A DNA stretch of 64,000 bases, taken from NCBI RefSeq assembly GCF_025499465.1, contig NZ_JAIMCA010000007.1:1-64000 (forward strand), written 5' to 3'. The DNA is from Allobosea sp. BH3 (GTDB lineage: Bacteria; Pseudomonadota; Alphaproteobacteria; Rhizobiales; Beijerinckiaceae). Numbering within the stretch: the first letter of the stretch is position 1; every line of letters begins with the position of its first letter. Under the pieces are notes generated by a model. It saw only the letters and a program-made list of their open reading frames with translations, had not been told where the DNA came from and made no database searches. Both the position numbers and the translations under genes were made by a program. Positions 19,441-29,841 of this stretch are shown piece by piece.

Positions 19441-21021
19441 ATGGACAGACGCCAGTTTCTGAAAGCCTCCACCGCGGCCGCCCTGCTGCCGGTGCCGCAC
19501 ATCGCCCGCGCGCAGGATGCGAAGGTGCTGCGCTTCGTGCCCTATTCGGACGTCGCGATCATCGACCCGATCTGGACCACCGGCTATTCGACCCGCACTC
19601 ATGCCCTGCTGGTCTGGGATACGCTCTATGGGCTCGACGAGACCCTCCAGCCCCAGCCGCAGATGGTCGAGGGCCATGTCGTCGAGGATGACGGCAAGCG
19701 CTGGACGCTGACGCTCAGGCCCGGCCTCGTCTTCCATGATGGCAGCAAGGTCCTGGCGCGCGACGCCGTTGCCTCGATCAAGCGCTGGGGCGCCCGCGAT
19801 GCCTTCGGCCAGTCGTTGATGGCGGCGACCGAAGAGCTTTCGGCGCCCGACGATCGCACCATCGTCTTCCGTCTGAAGGCGCCGTTCCCGAACCTGCCGA
19901 TGGCGCTGGCGCGGCCGAGCGCGCTCGTCGCGGCGATCATGCCGGAGCGGCTGGCGGCGACCGATCCGTTCAAGCAGATTCCCGAGGCGATCGGCTCCGG
20001 CCCGTTCCGGTATGTGAAGGAGGAGCGCGTTCCCGGCGCCCGCCACGTCTATGCGCGCCATGAAGGCTATGTGCCGCGCTCCGGCACGCCGAGCTTCACC
20101 GCCGGGCCGCGCACGCCCTATCTCGACCGGGTCGAGTTCCAGGTCATGCCGGACCCGGCGACCGCGATCAGCGCGCTGCAGACCGGGGCCGTCGACTGGG
20201 TCGAGCAGCCGCTGATCGATCTGTTGCCGGTGCTGCGCAAGGACCCGAACATTGTCGTCGAGGTCAAGGACCCGACCGGCATGGCGGGTCAGCTTCGTCT
20301 CAACCATCTGCAGGCGCCCTTCAACAACCCCGCGATCCGCCGCGTCATCCTGAAGGCGCTCGATCAGCAGGCCTGCATGGATGCGGTCTGCGGCGGTGAT
20401 CCCGAGGTCAGGCGCACAGCCATGGGCTTCTTTCCGACAGGCTCGGCCATGGCATCGGAAGCAGGCATCGCACCGCTCAAGGCGCCGAAGGACTATGATG
20501 CGCTGAAACGGGAGCTCGTGGCGGCCGGCTACAAGGGCGAGAAGATCGTCTTCCTCTCGGGGCAGGACGTGCCGCGCATCTCGCAGGTTGCGGAAGTCGC
20601 TGCCGACATGCTGCGCAAGCTCGGCGCCAATCTCGACTTCGTCGCGGCGGACTGGGGCACGGTGCTCCAGCGCATCACCAGCCGCCAGCCGGTCGAGGCG
20701 GGCGGCTGGAGCTGCTACGTCACCTATTGGTCCGGCATGGACCTCGGCTCGCCCGCTACGAGCTCGCCCCTGCGCGGCAATGGCGAGCGGGCCGGTCCCG
20801 GCTGGCCGACCAGCCCCGAGATCGAGGCGCTGCGGGCGAAATGGCTCACGACCGCCGATCTCGCCGGCCAGAAGGCGATCGCGGAGCAGATCCAGGTGCA
20901 GGCGATGCAGGACGTGCCCTATGTGCCGGCGGGGCAGTACTTCCAGCCGGTGGCCTATCGCAAGGGGCTGACGGGCATGCTGGCCGGCGTGCCGGTCTTC
21001 AGCAATCTCAAGAAGGGCTGA
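19441..21021 (+). CDS. ABC transporter substrate-binding protein, family 5 (peptide/nickel type), Tat signal
   Basis: A periplasmic solute-binding protein of the DppA/OppA class. I start at ATG 19441 because the N-terminus MDRRQFLKASTAAALLPVPH is a twin-arginine signal and GGGGAA lies just upstream; the frame is open further back to 19390. The 526-residue product has the family's typical segments (TLTLRPGLVFHDGSKVLARD, GSGPFRYVKEERVPGARH). No permease or ATPase genes are next to it, so the transporter is incomplete here or encoded elsewhere. Substrate unknown. Confidence 0.88.
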   Translation: MDRRQFLKASTAAALLPVPHIARAQDAKVLRFVPYSDVAIIDPIWTTGYSTRTHALLVWDTLYGLDETLQPQPQMVEGHVVEDDGKRWTLTLRPGLVFHDGSKVLARDAVASIKRWGARDAFGQSLMAATEELSAPDDRTIVFRLKAPFPNLPMALARPSALVAAIMPERLAATDPFKQIPEAIGSGPFRYVKEERVPGARHVYARHEGYVPRSGTPSFTAGPRTPYLDRVEFQVMPDPATAISALQTGAVDWVEQPLIDLLPVLRKDPNIVVEVKDPTGMAGQLRLNHLQAPFNNPAIRRVILKALDQQACMDAVCGGDPEVRRTAMGFFPTGSAMASEAGIAPLKAPKDYDALKRELVAAGYKGEKIVFLSGQDVPRISQVAEVAADMLRKLGANLDFVAADWGTVLQRITSRQPVEAGGWSCYVTYWSGMDLGSPATSSPLRGNGERAGPGWPTSPEIEALRAKWLTTADLAGQKAIAEQIQVQAMQDVPYVPAGQYFQPVAYRKGLTGMLAGVPVFSNLKKG

Positions 21022-21039
21022 CAGGTCGGAACCAGGGGT

Positions 21040-21129
21040 CATGGTCGGGCTTGTCCCGACCATCCACGTCTTCCTTCGTGAATCGCAGTGTTCAAGACGT
21101 GGATGCTCGCCGCAAGGGCGCGCATGACG
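21040..21129 (+). repeat. Palindromic intergenic repeat, family A, copy 1
   Basis: A ~90-bp composite palindrome. It starts with hairpin ATGGTCGGGC/TCCCGACCAT, then the inverted pair CCACGTC...GACGTGG, then a second hairpin GCTCGCC...GGCGCGC with TGACG at the end. The same layout occurs at 34041-34130, 48421-48511 and inverted at 59069-59160. It lies between the binding-protein gene and crcB and has no coding sense. Confidence 0.85.
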
Positions 21130-21189
21130 AGTTGGAACGGCCGCCATAATTCGTTTGTGCGCGGTCCTTGCGCTGGCTATTGCTGGCGC

Positions 21190-21573
21190 ATGACATCCAC
21201 CGCACTCGTTTTTCTGGGCGCCGGCATCGGCGGCGTGCTTCGGCACGGCGTCAATCTCGCGGCGCTGCGCTGGCCGCTTGCCAGCTTTCCCTATGGTACG
21301 CTCGCGATCAACATCCTGGGCTCCGGCCTGATGGGGCTGGTCGCCGGCTGGTTCGCCTTCCGCGCCGGGGAGGGGACGCCGCACGGGCTGCGACTCTTCC
21401 TCGCCACCGGCATCCTCGGCGGCTTCACCACCTTCTCGGCCTTCTCGCTCGATGCGGTGCTGCTCTGGCAGCGCGGAGAGACGGCGGCAGCGGCGACTTA
21501 CGTCGTCGGTTCCGTGCTGCTCTCGCTGGCCGCGCTGGTTGCCGGCCTTGCTTTGGTGAGGGCGCTGTCGTGA
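21190..21573 (+). CDS. crcB: Fluoride channel CrcB/Fluc
   Basis: CrcB is a small dual-topology fluoride channel that keeps cytosolic fluoride low. I start at ATG 21190 (MTSTALVFLGAGIGGVLRHG); upstream in-frame codons run through a repeat and are spurious. The 127-residue protein has four hydrophobic segments and the family motifs GTLAINILGSGLMG (with the pore Asn) and GGFTTFSAFSLD (the TTFS Phe/Ser region). It overlaps the next gene by four bases (GTGA). No fluoride riboswitch was seen upstream; a family A repeat occupies that gap. Confidence 0.93.
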   Translation: MTSTALVFLGAGIGGVLRHGVNLAALRWPLASFPYGTLAINILGSGLMGLVAGWFAFRAGEGTPHGLRLFLATGILGGFTTFSAFSLDAVLLWQRGETAAAATYVVGSVLLSLAALVAGLALVRALS

Positions 21574-22931
21574 AGGCGCCGGGCAAGGGAATGGGCGGCA
21601 AGGGCACTGGCGGGAAAGGCCCCGGCGGGAAGGGCGGGAAGGCTCCGGCCGGCCGATCCGCCGGCGGGCGCCCCGGCTTCAAGGCCGGCGCGGCGCGTAA
21701 CAAGGCTCCAGGCGGCGGCGGCTTCGACGAGGCGCGCGGCCCCGGCGCGCCCAGAGCCAAGCGCCCTAGCCACGACCAGCGCCGCCAGGAGAAGGCGGTC
21801 ATGCGCTCGCGGCCCGAGGCCGCCGAGGCTCCGCGCAGGCCTGCGACGCGCAAGCCCGCAGCGCGAACGGCCGGCGCCGCTCCCGCGGCTCCGACCCGCG
21901 CCGAAATCAAGGCCGAGACGGCGCAGGTGCTCGCGACCGGCGTGCAGCAGCTCGTGGTGACGCCGGACGAGAACGAGATGCGGATCGACCGCTTCCTCGA
22001 GGCGCGCTTTCCGCAGCTTTCCTTCAGCCATATCCAGCGCATCGTCCGGAAGGGCGAGTTGCGCGTCGACGGCAAGCGCGCCGACAGCAAGGACCGGCTC
22101 GAAGCCGGACAGACCGTCCGCATCCCGCCGCTGAAGCTCGAACAGCAGTCGGAGCGCCCGCGCTCGGCCAAGGCCGATGCCGATACCATCGGTTTCCTGC
22201 GCTCGATCACGCTCTATGAGGACGACGATGTCATGGTCCTCAACAAGCCGGCGGGGCTTGCCGTGCAAGGCGGCTCCGGCACCACCCGGCATGTCGACAA
22301 GATGCTGGAGGCGCTGACCGGCAAGGACGGACAGAAGCCGCGCCTTGTCCACCGGCTCGACAAGGACACGGCCGGTTGCCTCGTCATCGCCAAGTCGCGC
22401 TTCGCAGCAGCGACGCTGGCCAAGACCTTCCGTTCGCGCTCGGCCCGCAAGGTCTATTGGGCGCTGGTGTTCCATGTGCCGCGGGTGAAGCAGGGCCGGA
22501 TCTCGACTTATCTGGCGCGCGAGGAGGCCTATGACGGCGACCAGCGCATGGCGGTGGCCGAACATGGCGACGAGGGGGCAATGCACGCCGTCACCTACTA
22601 CGCCGTGGTCGAGACCGCTGCGCAGAAGCTCGCCTGGCTCTCGCTGAAGCCCGTGACCGGGCGCACGCACCAGCTGCGCGCCCACGCCGCCCATATCGGC
22701 CATCCGATCATCGGGGACCCGAAATATTTCGACATCGAGAACTGGGAGCTGCCCGGCGGCATCCAGAATAAGCTGCATCTGCTGGCGCGGCGGATCGTCA
22801 TTCCGCACCCGCGCGGCAAGGGCACGATCGATGTGAGCGCGCCGCTGCCGCCGCATATGCGCCAGAGCTGGAACCTGTTGGGCTTCGAAGACCAGCACTA
22901 CGACCCCATCGTCGACGCGCCGGACGAGTGA
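21570..22931 (+). CDS. RluC/RluD-type pseudouridine synthase with long basic N-terminal tail
   Basis: A rRNA pseudouridine synthase. The GTG start at 21570 overlaps crcB. The 453-residue product has a ~115-residue Gly/Lys/Ala/Arg-rich low-complexity tail, an S4 RNA-binding domain (MRIDRFLEARFPQLSFSHIQ to about residue 190), and the catalytic domain with HRLDKDTAG, where the Asp is the nucleophile, and the TGRTHQLRAHAAHIGHPIIG segment. The family usually has HRLDKDTSG; Ala replaces Ser here. It is probably RluC (23S positions 955/2504/2580), but exact target is inference. Confidence 0.9.
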   Translation: MKAPGKGMGGKGTGGKGPGGKGGKAPAGRSAGGRPGFKAGAARNKAPGGGGFDEARGPGAPRAKRPSHDQRRQEKAVMRSRPEAAEAPRRPATRKPAARTAGAAPAAPTRAEIKAETAQVLATGVQQLVVTPDENEMRIDRFLEARFPQLSFSHIQRIVRKGELRVDGKRADSKDRLEAGQTVRIPPLKLEQQSERPRSAKADADTIGFLRSITLYEDDDVMVLNKPAGLAVQGGSGTTRHVDKMLEALTGKDGQKPRLVHRLDKDTAGCLVIAKSRFAAATLAKTFRSRSARKVYWALVFHVPRVKQGRISTYLAREEAYDGDQRMAVAEHGDEGAMHAVTYYAVVETAAQKLAWLSLKPVTGRTHQLRAHAAHIGHPIIGDPKYFDIENWELPGGIQNKLHLLARRIVIPHPRGKGTIDVSAPLPPHMRQSWNLLGFEDQHYDPIVDAPDE

Positions 22932-22962
22932 AGGGGCGGTCCGCCCCTGACCGAACGGAAGA

Positions 22963-23004
22963 GAACAGTTGCGGAACATATTTGCTTATGTTCTAACTAT
23001 GTTC
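22963..23004 (+). promoter_or_regulatory. Two LexA-type boxes over a promoter
   Basis: GAACAGTTGCGGAAC (22963-22977, i.e. GAAC-N7-GAAC, the complement of GTTC-N7-GTTC) and GTTCTAACTATGTTC (22990-23004, GTTC-N7-GTTC) lie 13 bp apart in opposite orientation. They share the inner palindrome GAACATA/TATGTTC. A promoter TTGCGG (22969-22974), 17-bp spacer, TCTAAC (22992-22997) lies across both, so LexA binding would block it. GTTC-N7-GTTC is the known LexA site of alphaproteobacteria. Confidence 0.7.
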
Positions 23005-23025
23005 TCTTACGGAAGGGGGCCGACC

Positions 23026-23523
23026 ATGCGTTCGATTTTCATCGTTTCCGCCTTTGTTCTCAGTTGTACAGCGGCGCAGGCTCAGACGGCCGCGCCGTCT
23101 GCCGTCAACGCTTCGACCGTGGCTTCATCCGCCTCGGACGAGCCCGTGCCACGGGCCGAGAGGGCCAAAGCCCGGCAGGATTGCCTCTCTGAGAACGTCG
23201 CGCTCTCGGGCGACGATCTGCGAGCCGCGATGCGACTTTGCCTGCAGGCAAAGTTCCCGGGTGTCAGGCTCTATGCGCAGGACGGCGTCACACGCGATGG
23301 CAAGCCCACCGCAGTCGCAGCACGCGCGGCCTGCAAGGACGAAGTCGACGGGCGCAAGCTCGAGGGTTCGCAGCGTGTCGCGGCGCTGACCGCCTGCTTC
23401 AACGCCAGGCGGCCCGATCTTGCGCAGCGCGCGGAATGCCGCAAGGAGGCGCGGGGCAAGGGGCTGGACGGCGCCGACCTGCGCAAGGCGGTGGAGAGCT
23501 GTGCGCGCGAGGCCAAGGGCTGA
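23026..23523 (+). CDS. Secreted PsiF-repeat-like protein
   Basis: A small exported protein of unknown function. I start at ATG 23026, after AAGGGGG, because residues 1-20 then form a signal peptide (MRSIFIVSAFVLSCTAAQAQ); an in-frame ATG at 22969 would sit inside the LexA boxes. The 165-residue product has three degenerate repeats of the form Cys-x(9-12)-L-x-G-x-x-(L/R)-x(4-6)-Cys (QDCLSENVALSGDDLRAAM; AACKDEVDGRKLEGSQRVA; AECRKEARGKGLDGADLRKA). This resembles the phosphate-starvation protein PsiF, two repeats in E. coli. The LexA-type boxes suggest SOS control. Confidence 0.75.
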   Translation: MRSIFIVSAFVLSCTAAQAQTAAPSAVNASTVASSASDEPVPRAERAKARQDCLSENVALSGDDLRAAMRLCLQAKFPGVRLYAQDGVTRDGKPTAVAARAACKDEVDGRKLEGSQRVAALTACFNARRPDLAQRAECRKEARGKGLDGADLRKAVESCAREAKG

Positions 23524-23611
23524 GCGGCCAGCTCTGCCGGTTGGCTGGGTGGAATGACGGCATGACGCGCAAGCAATGGATCATTCCCAGGATCCGCGCT
23601 AAAGCGCCGCC

Positions 23612-24283
23612 ATGGACCTCATCATCTTCGATCTCGACGGCACGCTGATCAATTCTGAGGCGATCCTTCTCGCCGCGCAGGTCGAGACGTTCACGCGTTG
23701 CGGCCGGGTGCATCCGGGCCGCGAGGCCGGGCTCGGCATCGTCGGGCTGACGCTCGACATCGCCATGGCGCGGCTCGCCGGGCTCGAGGAGCCCGACGAT
23801 ATGCTGACGCAGACCTATCGCGATGTGTTCAACGCCATGCGCCTGCAGGCGGACCCGTCGCTTGAAGAGCCGCTCTTTCCGGGCGTCGCCGAGACGCTCG
23901 CGGCGCTGAAGCTTCATAGCGGGCTGAAGCTGGGCATCGCCACGGGCAAGTCACGCAAGGGCTTGGACTTCGTCGTCGAGCAGCATGGCTGGCAGGGGCT
24001 GTTCGACACGGTGCAATCGGCCGACGACGCGCCCTCCAAGCCGCATCCCGGCATGATCCTGCGGGCGATGGCCGAAACCGGCGCCGCTCCCGAGCGGACG
24101 GCGATGGTGGGCGACAGCTCCTTCGACATCGAGATGGCGGTTGCCGCTGGCGTGACGCCGGTGGCGGTGTCCTGGGGCTTCCAGCCGGTGGCGAGCCTGG
24201 TCTCGCTCGGCGCGCGCCATGTGCTCGGTGAATTCGGCGAGCTGCCGGGCGTGCTGGGGCTCCGGCAGCCGGCGGTGGCCTGA
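23612..24283 (+). CDS. HAD-superfamily phosphatase (subfamily IA, Gph-like)
   Basis: A cytosolic phosphatase with the HAD fold. The four motifs are visible: I FDLDGT (Asp7 nucleophile, Asp9), II IATGKS, III SKPHP (Lys), IV VGDSSFDIEMA (Asp pair). The 223-residue length and the cap between motif I and II fit phosphoglycolate phosphatase-like proteins, but the substrate is not predictable. It begins 88 bp after the previous gene and lies next to an MFS gene on the other strand. Confidence 0.88.
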   Translation: MDLIIFDLDGTLINSEAILLAAQVETFTRCGRVHPGREAGLGIVGLTLDIAMARLAGLEEPDDMLTQTYRDVFNAMRLQADPSLEEPLFPGVAETLAALKLHSGLKLGIATGKSRKGLDFVVEQHGWQGLFDTVQSADDAPSKPHPGMILRAMAETGAAPERTAMVGDSSFDIEMAVAAGVTPVAVSWGFQPVASLVSLGARHVLGEFGELPGVLGLRQPAVA

Positions 24284-24332
24284 CCGCTCTGGCAGTTTCC
24301 GGCGGGCGCCGAACGCTTGGGCGGCCGGGGCT

Positions 24333-25562
24333 TCACGCTGCCTCGGGGAGTTCGCGCAGGCGTGGCACGCTGGAAGCCGTGATCACCAGGAGCTGGAGCA
24401 GGAAGCCGGCGGTCGCCACAGCGAGGCAGGCCGGCGCGCCATAGCGGGCAGCGACAAGGGCGCCGATGGCAGCTCCGATCGGACGGGAGCCGAAGGTCGC
24501 GGTCATGATCAGGGCCGAGACGCGGCCGAGCATGGCGTTCGGCGTCACCGCCTGGCGCAGCGTCATGGTCGTGATCGACCAGAGTATCGGGCCTGCTCCG
24601 AACAGGAAGAAGCTCAAACCGGCGAGCAGGACGGTGGGGAACCACAACGTCAGCAGCATCACGGTCGCGGCGGCAAAGCCGGTGAGCGGCCCGATGACGA
24701 TCATCGTGCCGAATGGCAGCCTTCGCGCCAGTGCGGGCGCGACCCAGGCGCCGGCGATCATGCCGGCGCCGTAGATGCCGAGCGTGACGCCGACATTGCC
24801 GGGCGTCAGGCCAAGATTCTGCACGGCATAGGCGACATAGATAGCCTGCAGCACGAACCATGACGTGTTGAAGAACACGGCGGTGACGAGGATCGGCCGC
24901 AGCAGCGCGTGGCCGCCGATGAAGGCCGCTCCCTCCTTGAGATCGTGCAGCAGGTCGCGTCGAGGCCGCGCCTGCGTCTCTTCCTTGGGCAGTCCGGCCA
25001 GCAGGAGCACGGCGAGGATCGAGAGCGCTGTCGCCAGCGCATAGGCGCCCGGTGCGCCAGTCCAGCCGACGAGCGCGCCGCCGAGTGCCGGGCCTCCGGC
25101 ATAAGCCGCGCTGCGGGCGAGCTCCAGCCAGCGGTTCGCCGCGCCGAGCTGGGCGCGCGGTACGAGCGCGGGGACCAGCGCCGGCGCGGCGACGCTGTAG
25201 ACTACCGTGCCGATGGCGCCGAGGAAGCCGAGGATCGCCAGTCCGACGAGGCTGAGTTGCCCGAACCCGATCATCAGCATGATCGCCAGCAGGGCGAGCG
25301 CGCGCAACGCCTCGGAGCCGACCATCAGCCCGCGTCGCGAGGCTCTGTCGACGGCGAGCCCCGCCGGAATCGAAAGCAGGAGGAAGGGCAGCGTCTGCGC
25401 CGTCTGGAGCCAGCCCGTCTCGGCCGGACCGGCCGCAAGCAGCAGAACGGCGGCCAAGGGCGCCGCCGCCAGCGCGATCTGCTCGGAAAATTGGGCGGCC
25501 AAGTTCGACCAGTTCAGGCGCTGAAAAGCGGCAGGTAGTTTGGTGTCGTGGGGCGCGGTCAT
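24333..25562 (-). CDS. MFS transporter, EntS-like exporter group
   Basis: A 409-residue inner-membrane transporter with about twelve hydrophobic segments. It has the major-facilitator loop motif VDRASRRGLMVGSEALRAL after TM2, and C-terminal segments such as LPFGTMIVIGPLTGFAA. I start at the ATG at 25562 (MTAPHDTKLPAAFQ); the open frame upstream includes a repeat and is not coding. The N-terminal pattern (QLNWSNLAAQFSEQIA-like) resembles the MFS_3/enterobactin-exporter group. The substrate is unknown. It is convergent with the HAD gene. Confidence 0.85.
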   Translation of the reverse strand: MTAPHDTKLPAAFQRLNWSNLAAQFSEQIALAAAPLAAVLLLAAGPAETGWLQTAQTLPFLLLSIPAGLAVDRASRRGLMVGSEALRALALLAIMLMIGFGQLSLVGLAILGFLGAIGTVVYSVAAPALVPALVPRAQLGAANRWLELARSAAYAGGPALGGALVGWTGAPGAYALATALSILAVLLLAGLPKEETQARPRRDLLHDLKEGAAFIGGHALLRPILVTAVFFNTSWFVLQAIYVAYAVQNLGLTPGNVGVTLGIYGAGMIAGAWVAPALARRLPFGTMIVIGPLTGFAAATVMLLTLWFPTVLLAGLSFFLFGAGPILWSITTMTLRQAVTPNAMLGRVSALIMTATFGSRPIGAAIGALVAARYGAPACLAVATAGFLLQLLVITASSVPRLRELPEAA

Positions 25563-25927
25563 GCGGGCCTCGGATCGGGATTTGGATGCCGCGATCAAGC
25601 GCTGCGCGGGCACTGCCTTCCACCCGTTTCCTGTGCCGAGCCGGTCGGCATTGCGAGGAGCGTCAACAACGAAGCAATCTTGGGAGGTTCGGCTGCCCCT
25701 CTCCATCCAGCCCCCCGGATTGCTTCGCTGCGCTCGCAATGACGGGTTGCGATACGGCCGATCCCGCGATCCGCAGTAACATCCTCGCAACCACGTCGGA
25801 TCAGTTATGTTTAACCTGAATATCCGTTCAGATTTCCGCGTTAACCACCTGCTGTCAGGCCGCGGCTCATGGTGCTCCCACAACAGGGACAGGCCGGCGC
25901 AAAACAAAGCCGGGCAGGAGTTCAAAG
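25563..25927. other. 365-bp intergenic region between divergent genes
   Basis: This space separates the MFS gene (minus) from a hypothetical gene (plus), so it should hold both promoters. I see a palindromic repeat at 25649-25741 and no other gene. The stretch 25808-25850 is less GC-rich and has two GTTAAC/TTTAAC-like sequences, but no convincing -35/-10 pair. Confidence 0.6.
25649..25741. repeat. Palindromic intergenic repeat, family C
   Basis: Outer inverted repeat CATTGCGAG (25649-25657) with CTCGCAATG (25733-25741), inner GAAGCAATC (25671-25679) with GATTGCTTC (25718-25726). This pattern (CATTGCGAGG ... GAAGCAATC ... GATTGCTTC ... CTCGCAATG) is a common dispersed palindrome in alphaproteobacterial genomes as far as I recall. 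One copy is seen in the window. Confidence 0.8.
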
Positions 25928-26377
25928 ATGATGGATCATGAGCTTCGTGAATTCGTCGACCGCGTGATGGACCGTCGCGTGATCGATGAGGAAGACGTCA
26001 AGATGCTTCAGCGCGACATCCTGGCTGATATCGTGATGACCCGCGATATCGTCGATGTTCTGATCGCTCTTGACCGGGCGGTGCCGCAAAGCTCGAAGGC
26101 TTATGCGGATTACCTCGTGGCGATCGTGGTCAACTTCGCCGTCTGGGAGAACCGCCCGACCGGCGTGATCGACCGAGAGAAGGCGCATTGGCTGGTGACG
26201 ACGCTCTCCGTGGGCGAGGGGCCGACCGAGATCGCTCAGCGCATCGCCTCCGAGATCGTCCGCGAGGCCGAGCATTGCGACGAGGCGCTGCTCGCCTTCG
26301 CCTTTGCCAAGGGTTCCGCCAAGGGCCTGTCGGGCTCGACGCCGGGGCGCGCCCAGCGCTTCCTGCTCGCGAGCTGA
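25928..26377 (+). CDS. Conserved-looking hypothetical protein
   Basis: A 149-residue cytosolic protein, start ATG 25928 8 bp after AGGAG (a second ATG follows directly). It is predicted mostly helical, with an acidic start (DHELREFVDRVMDRRVIDEEDVKMLQRDIL) broken here into segments and a middle part rich in aliphatic residues (YADYLVAIVVNFAVWENRPTG). There is no signal peptide or membrane segment. I do not recognise a family. It is followed by an intergenic repeat and then the carboxylase gene. Confidence 0.8.
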   Translation: MMDHELREFVDRVMDRRVIDEEDVKMLQRDILADIVMTRDIVDVLIALDRAVPQSSKAYADYLVAIVVNFAVWENRPTGVIDREKAHWLVTTLSVGEGPTEIAQRIASEIVREAEHCDEALLAFAFAKGSAKGLSGSTPGRAQRFLLAS

Positions 26378-26387
26378 TCCGCTCCGA

Positions 26388-26480
26388 CCGTCGTTCTCGG
26401 CTTAACCCGAGAACCTCTTACAGGACCAGCATGGCAGCCTTCTTCGGCCCGAGATGCTCGGGTCAAGCCCGAGCCTGACG
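26388..26480. repeat. Palindromic intergenic repeat, family E, copy 1
   Basis: CCGTCGTTCTCGG...CCGAGAA hairpin at the left and GCTCGGGTCAAGCCCGAGC hairpin followed by CTGACG at the right. The right half (GGGTCAAGCCCGAG, then TGACG) recurs at 59727-59754, so these are related elements. Non-coding, between the hypothetical gene and the carboxylase gene. Confidence 0.65.
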
Positions 26481-26594
26481 AGGTTGCGCACAACGGTCTT
26501 GCGCCTAGCCGACTTTCGCATCGGTGGACGGCGGTTGCGGCGTCCCATACACCCCGGCTATTCCAGTTGCGACTGAAGCCGGGAGTGGCCGCGC

Positions 26595-28595
<2,001 letters not shown>

Positions 28596-28618
28596 GACTT
28601 CAGGGCAGGGGGCTCGTC

Positions 28619-29239
28619 ATGCTGAAGATCTGGGGGCGGCTGAGCTCCATCAACGTCCAGAAGGTCGTCTGGGCGGCGGGCGAGGTCGGGCAGGCCTTCG
28701 AGCGCATCGAGGTCGGCGGGCCCTTCGGCGGGCTCGATACGCCGGAATACCTCGCGATGAATCCGAACGGCCAGATTCCGGTGCTGCAGGACGGTTCCTT
28801 CACCCTCTGGGAGTCGAACACGATCGTGCGCTACCTCGCGGAGCGCCATGGTGCGGCGTCCATCTGGGAGTCGGATGTGGCCCGACGAGCCGAGGCCGAG
28901 CGCTGGATGGACTGGATGCTGTCCGAGCTGCAGCCTGCGCTGGCGCCCGTGCTCTGGGGCGTGGTGCGCAAGGTGCCGGGCTATACCGAGCCGAGCGTCA
29001 TCGAAAACGGGATGAAGCAGGCCGAGAAGCTGATGGCGATCCTCGAGGCGCAACTCGCGGGCAAGCCGTTCCTGTCGGGCGAGCGTTTCGGCGTCGCGGA
29101 CATCACTGTGGGCTGCGGCGCGCACCGCTGGTTCAACATGCCGGTCGTGCGGACGGAGCGCCCGGCCGTGCAGCGCTGGTACGAGTCGCTCTTCGCGCGG
29201 CCGGCGGCCCAGGCGGCGCTGCCGTTGCCGATCGCGTGA
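28619..29239 (+). CDS. Glutathione S-transferase family protein
   Basis: A 206-residue cytosolic thiol transferase-like protein. The thioredoxin-like N-domain (residues 1-~80) has NVQKVVWAAGEVGQAFER and the glutathione-binding segments GQIPVLQDGSFTLWESNTIV (the ES pair); the helical C-domain follows. It lies 23 bp after pccA with its own GGGGG site, so it may be in the same transcript. Substrate unknown. Confidence 0.88.
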   Translation: MLKIWGRLSSINVQKVVWAAGEVGQAFERIEVGGPFGGLDTPEYLAMNPNGQIPVLQDGSFTLWESNTIVRYLAERHGAASIWESDVARRAEAERWMDWMLSELQPALAPVLWGVVRKVPGYTEPSVIENGMKQAEKLMAILEAQLAGKPFLSGERFGVADITVGCGAHRWFNMPVVRTERPAVQRWYESLFARPAAQAALPLPIA

Positions 29240-29289
29240 GTTTCCACCGCGGCGCTTGATCCGGACCGCGGCCCTGTCATGATGCCCGG

Positions 29290-29796
29290 ATGAACGCTCT
29301 TTCTGCGGCTCTGCTTCTGTTTTCGCTTGCTGCGGCGACCTCTGCCGCTGCGCAGAGTTCGCCAACTCTGCGCAGCGATCTATCGGCATTGTCGAGTTGC
29401 CTGAGCAGCAGCGAAGCGTCGCCCTCGGCCTGCGTCGGCACCGTGGCGGTTGCCTGCGTGCGCGCAGCCAGCAGCGATCCACGCGGGGCCGAGGCCGGTT
29501 GCGCGCGTCGTGAGGAAGCTGCCTGGCGCGAGCGGCTGACGCTCGCCTTGCAGGTGGCCGGACGAACGCTCGATACCAGCCAGCGCAGCCGCCTCGCCGC
29601 CGTGCAACTCGCCTGGGAAAGCTACGTCGCTCAGAAATGCGCGTTCTATGGCTCGGTGCAGCGCGAAGGCCTGCAGGCAGGACGCCAAGCCGGCTGCGAG
29701 CTGCGGGAGGTCGCTGGCCGGGCGATCGAAGTCACCAGGGCGCTGCCGCAACCGGAACGCCGCCGCCCGCAATCCCCGCCGCAGATCATCCGCTGA
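29290..29796 (+). CDS. Secreted LprI-like (DUF1311) protein
   Basis: A 168-residue exported protein. Residues 1-~22 are a signal peptide (MNALSAALLLFSLAAATSAA). The mature part has several Cys (SSCLSSSEASPSACVG, VACVRA, AGCARR) and the W-x-x-Y-x(4)-C pattern (AWESYVAQKCAFYG) with a final C-E-L (GCELREVAGRAIEV) that marks the LprI/DUF1311 group; the M. tuberculosis LprI is a lysozyme inhibitor. Function here is inference. A Pro/Arg-rich tail ends the protein. Confidence 0.72.
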   Translation: MNALSAALLLFSLAAATSAAAQSSPTLRSDLSALSSCLSSSEASPSACVGTVAVACVRAASSDPRGAEAGCARREEAAWRERLTLALQVAGRTLDTSQRSRLAAVQLAWESYVAQKCAFYGSVQREGLQAGRQAGCELREVAGRAIEVTRALPQPERRRPQSPPQIIR

Positions 29797-29841
29797 ATCA
29801 AGCATCCCTGCTGCAGCCCGCCCTTCGAACGCGAGCCAACG

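Noticed and set aside
21088-21189. N-terminal extension of CrcB
   Set aside because: It runs through a family A repeat; the true start is ATG 21190 giving family length.
25563-25925. 121-codon N-terminal extension of the MFS protein
   Set aside because: It crosses a family C repeat and the divergent promoter region; ATG 25562 fits the family.
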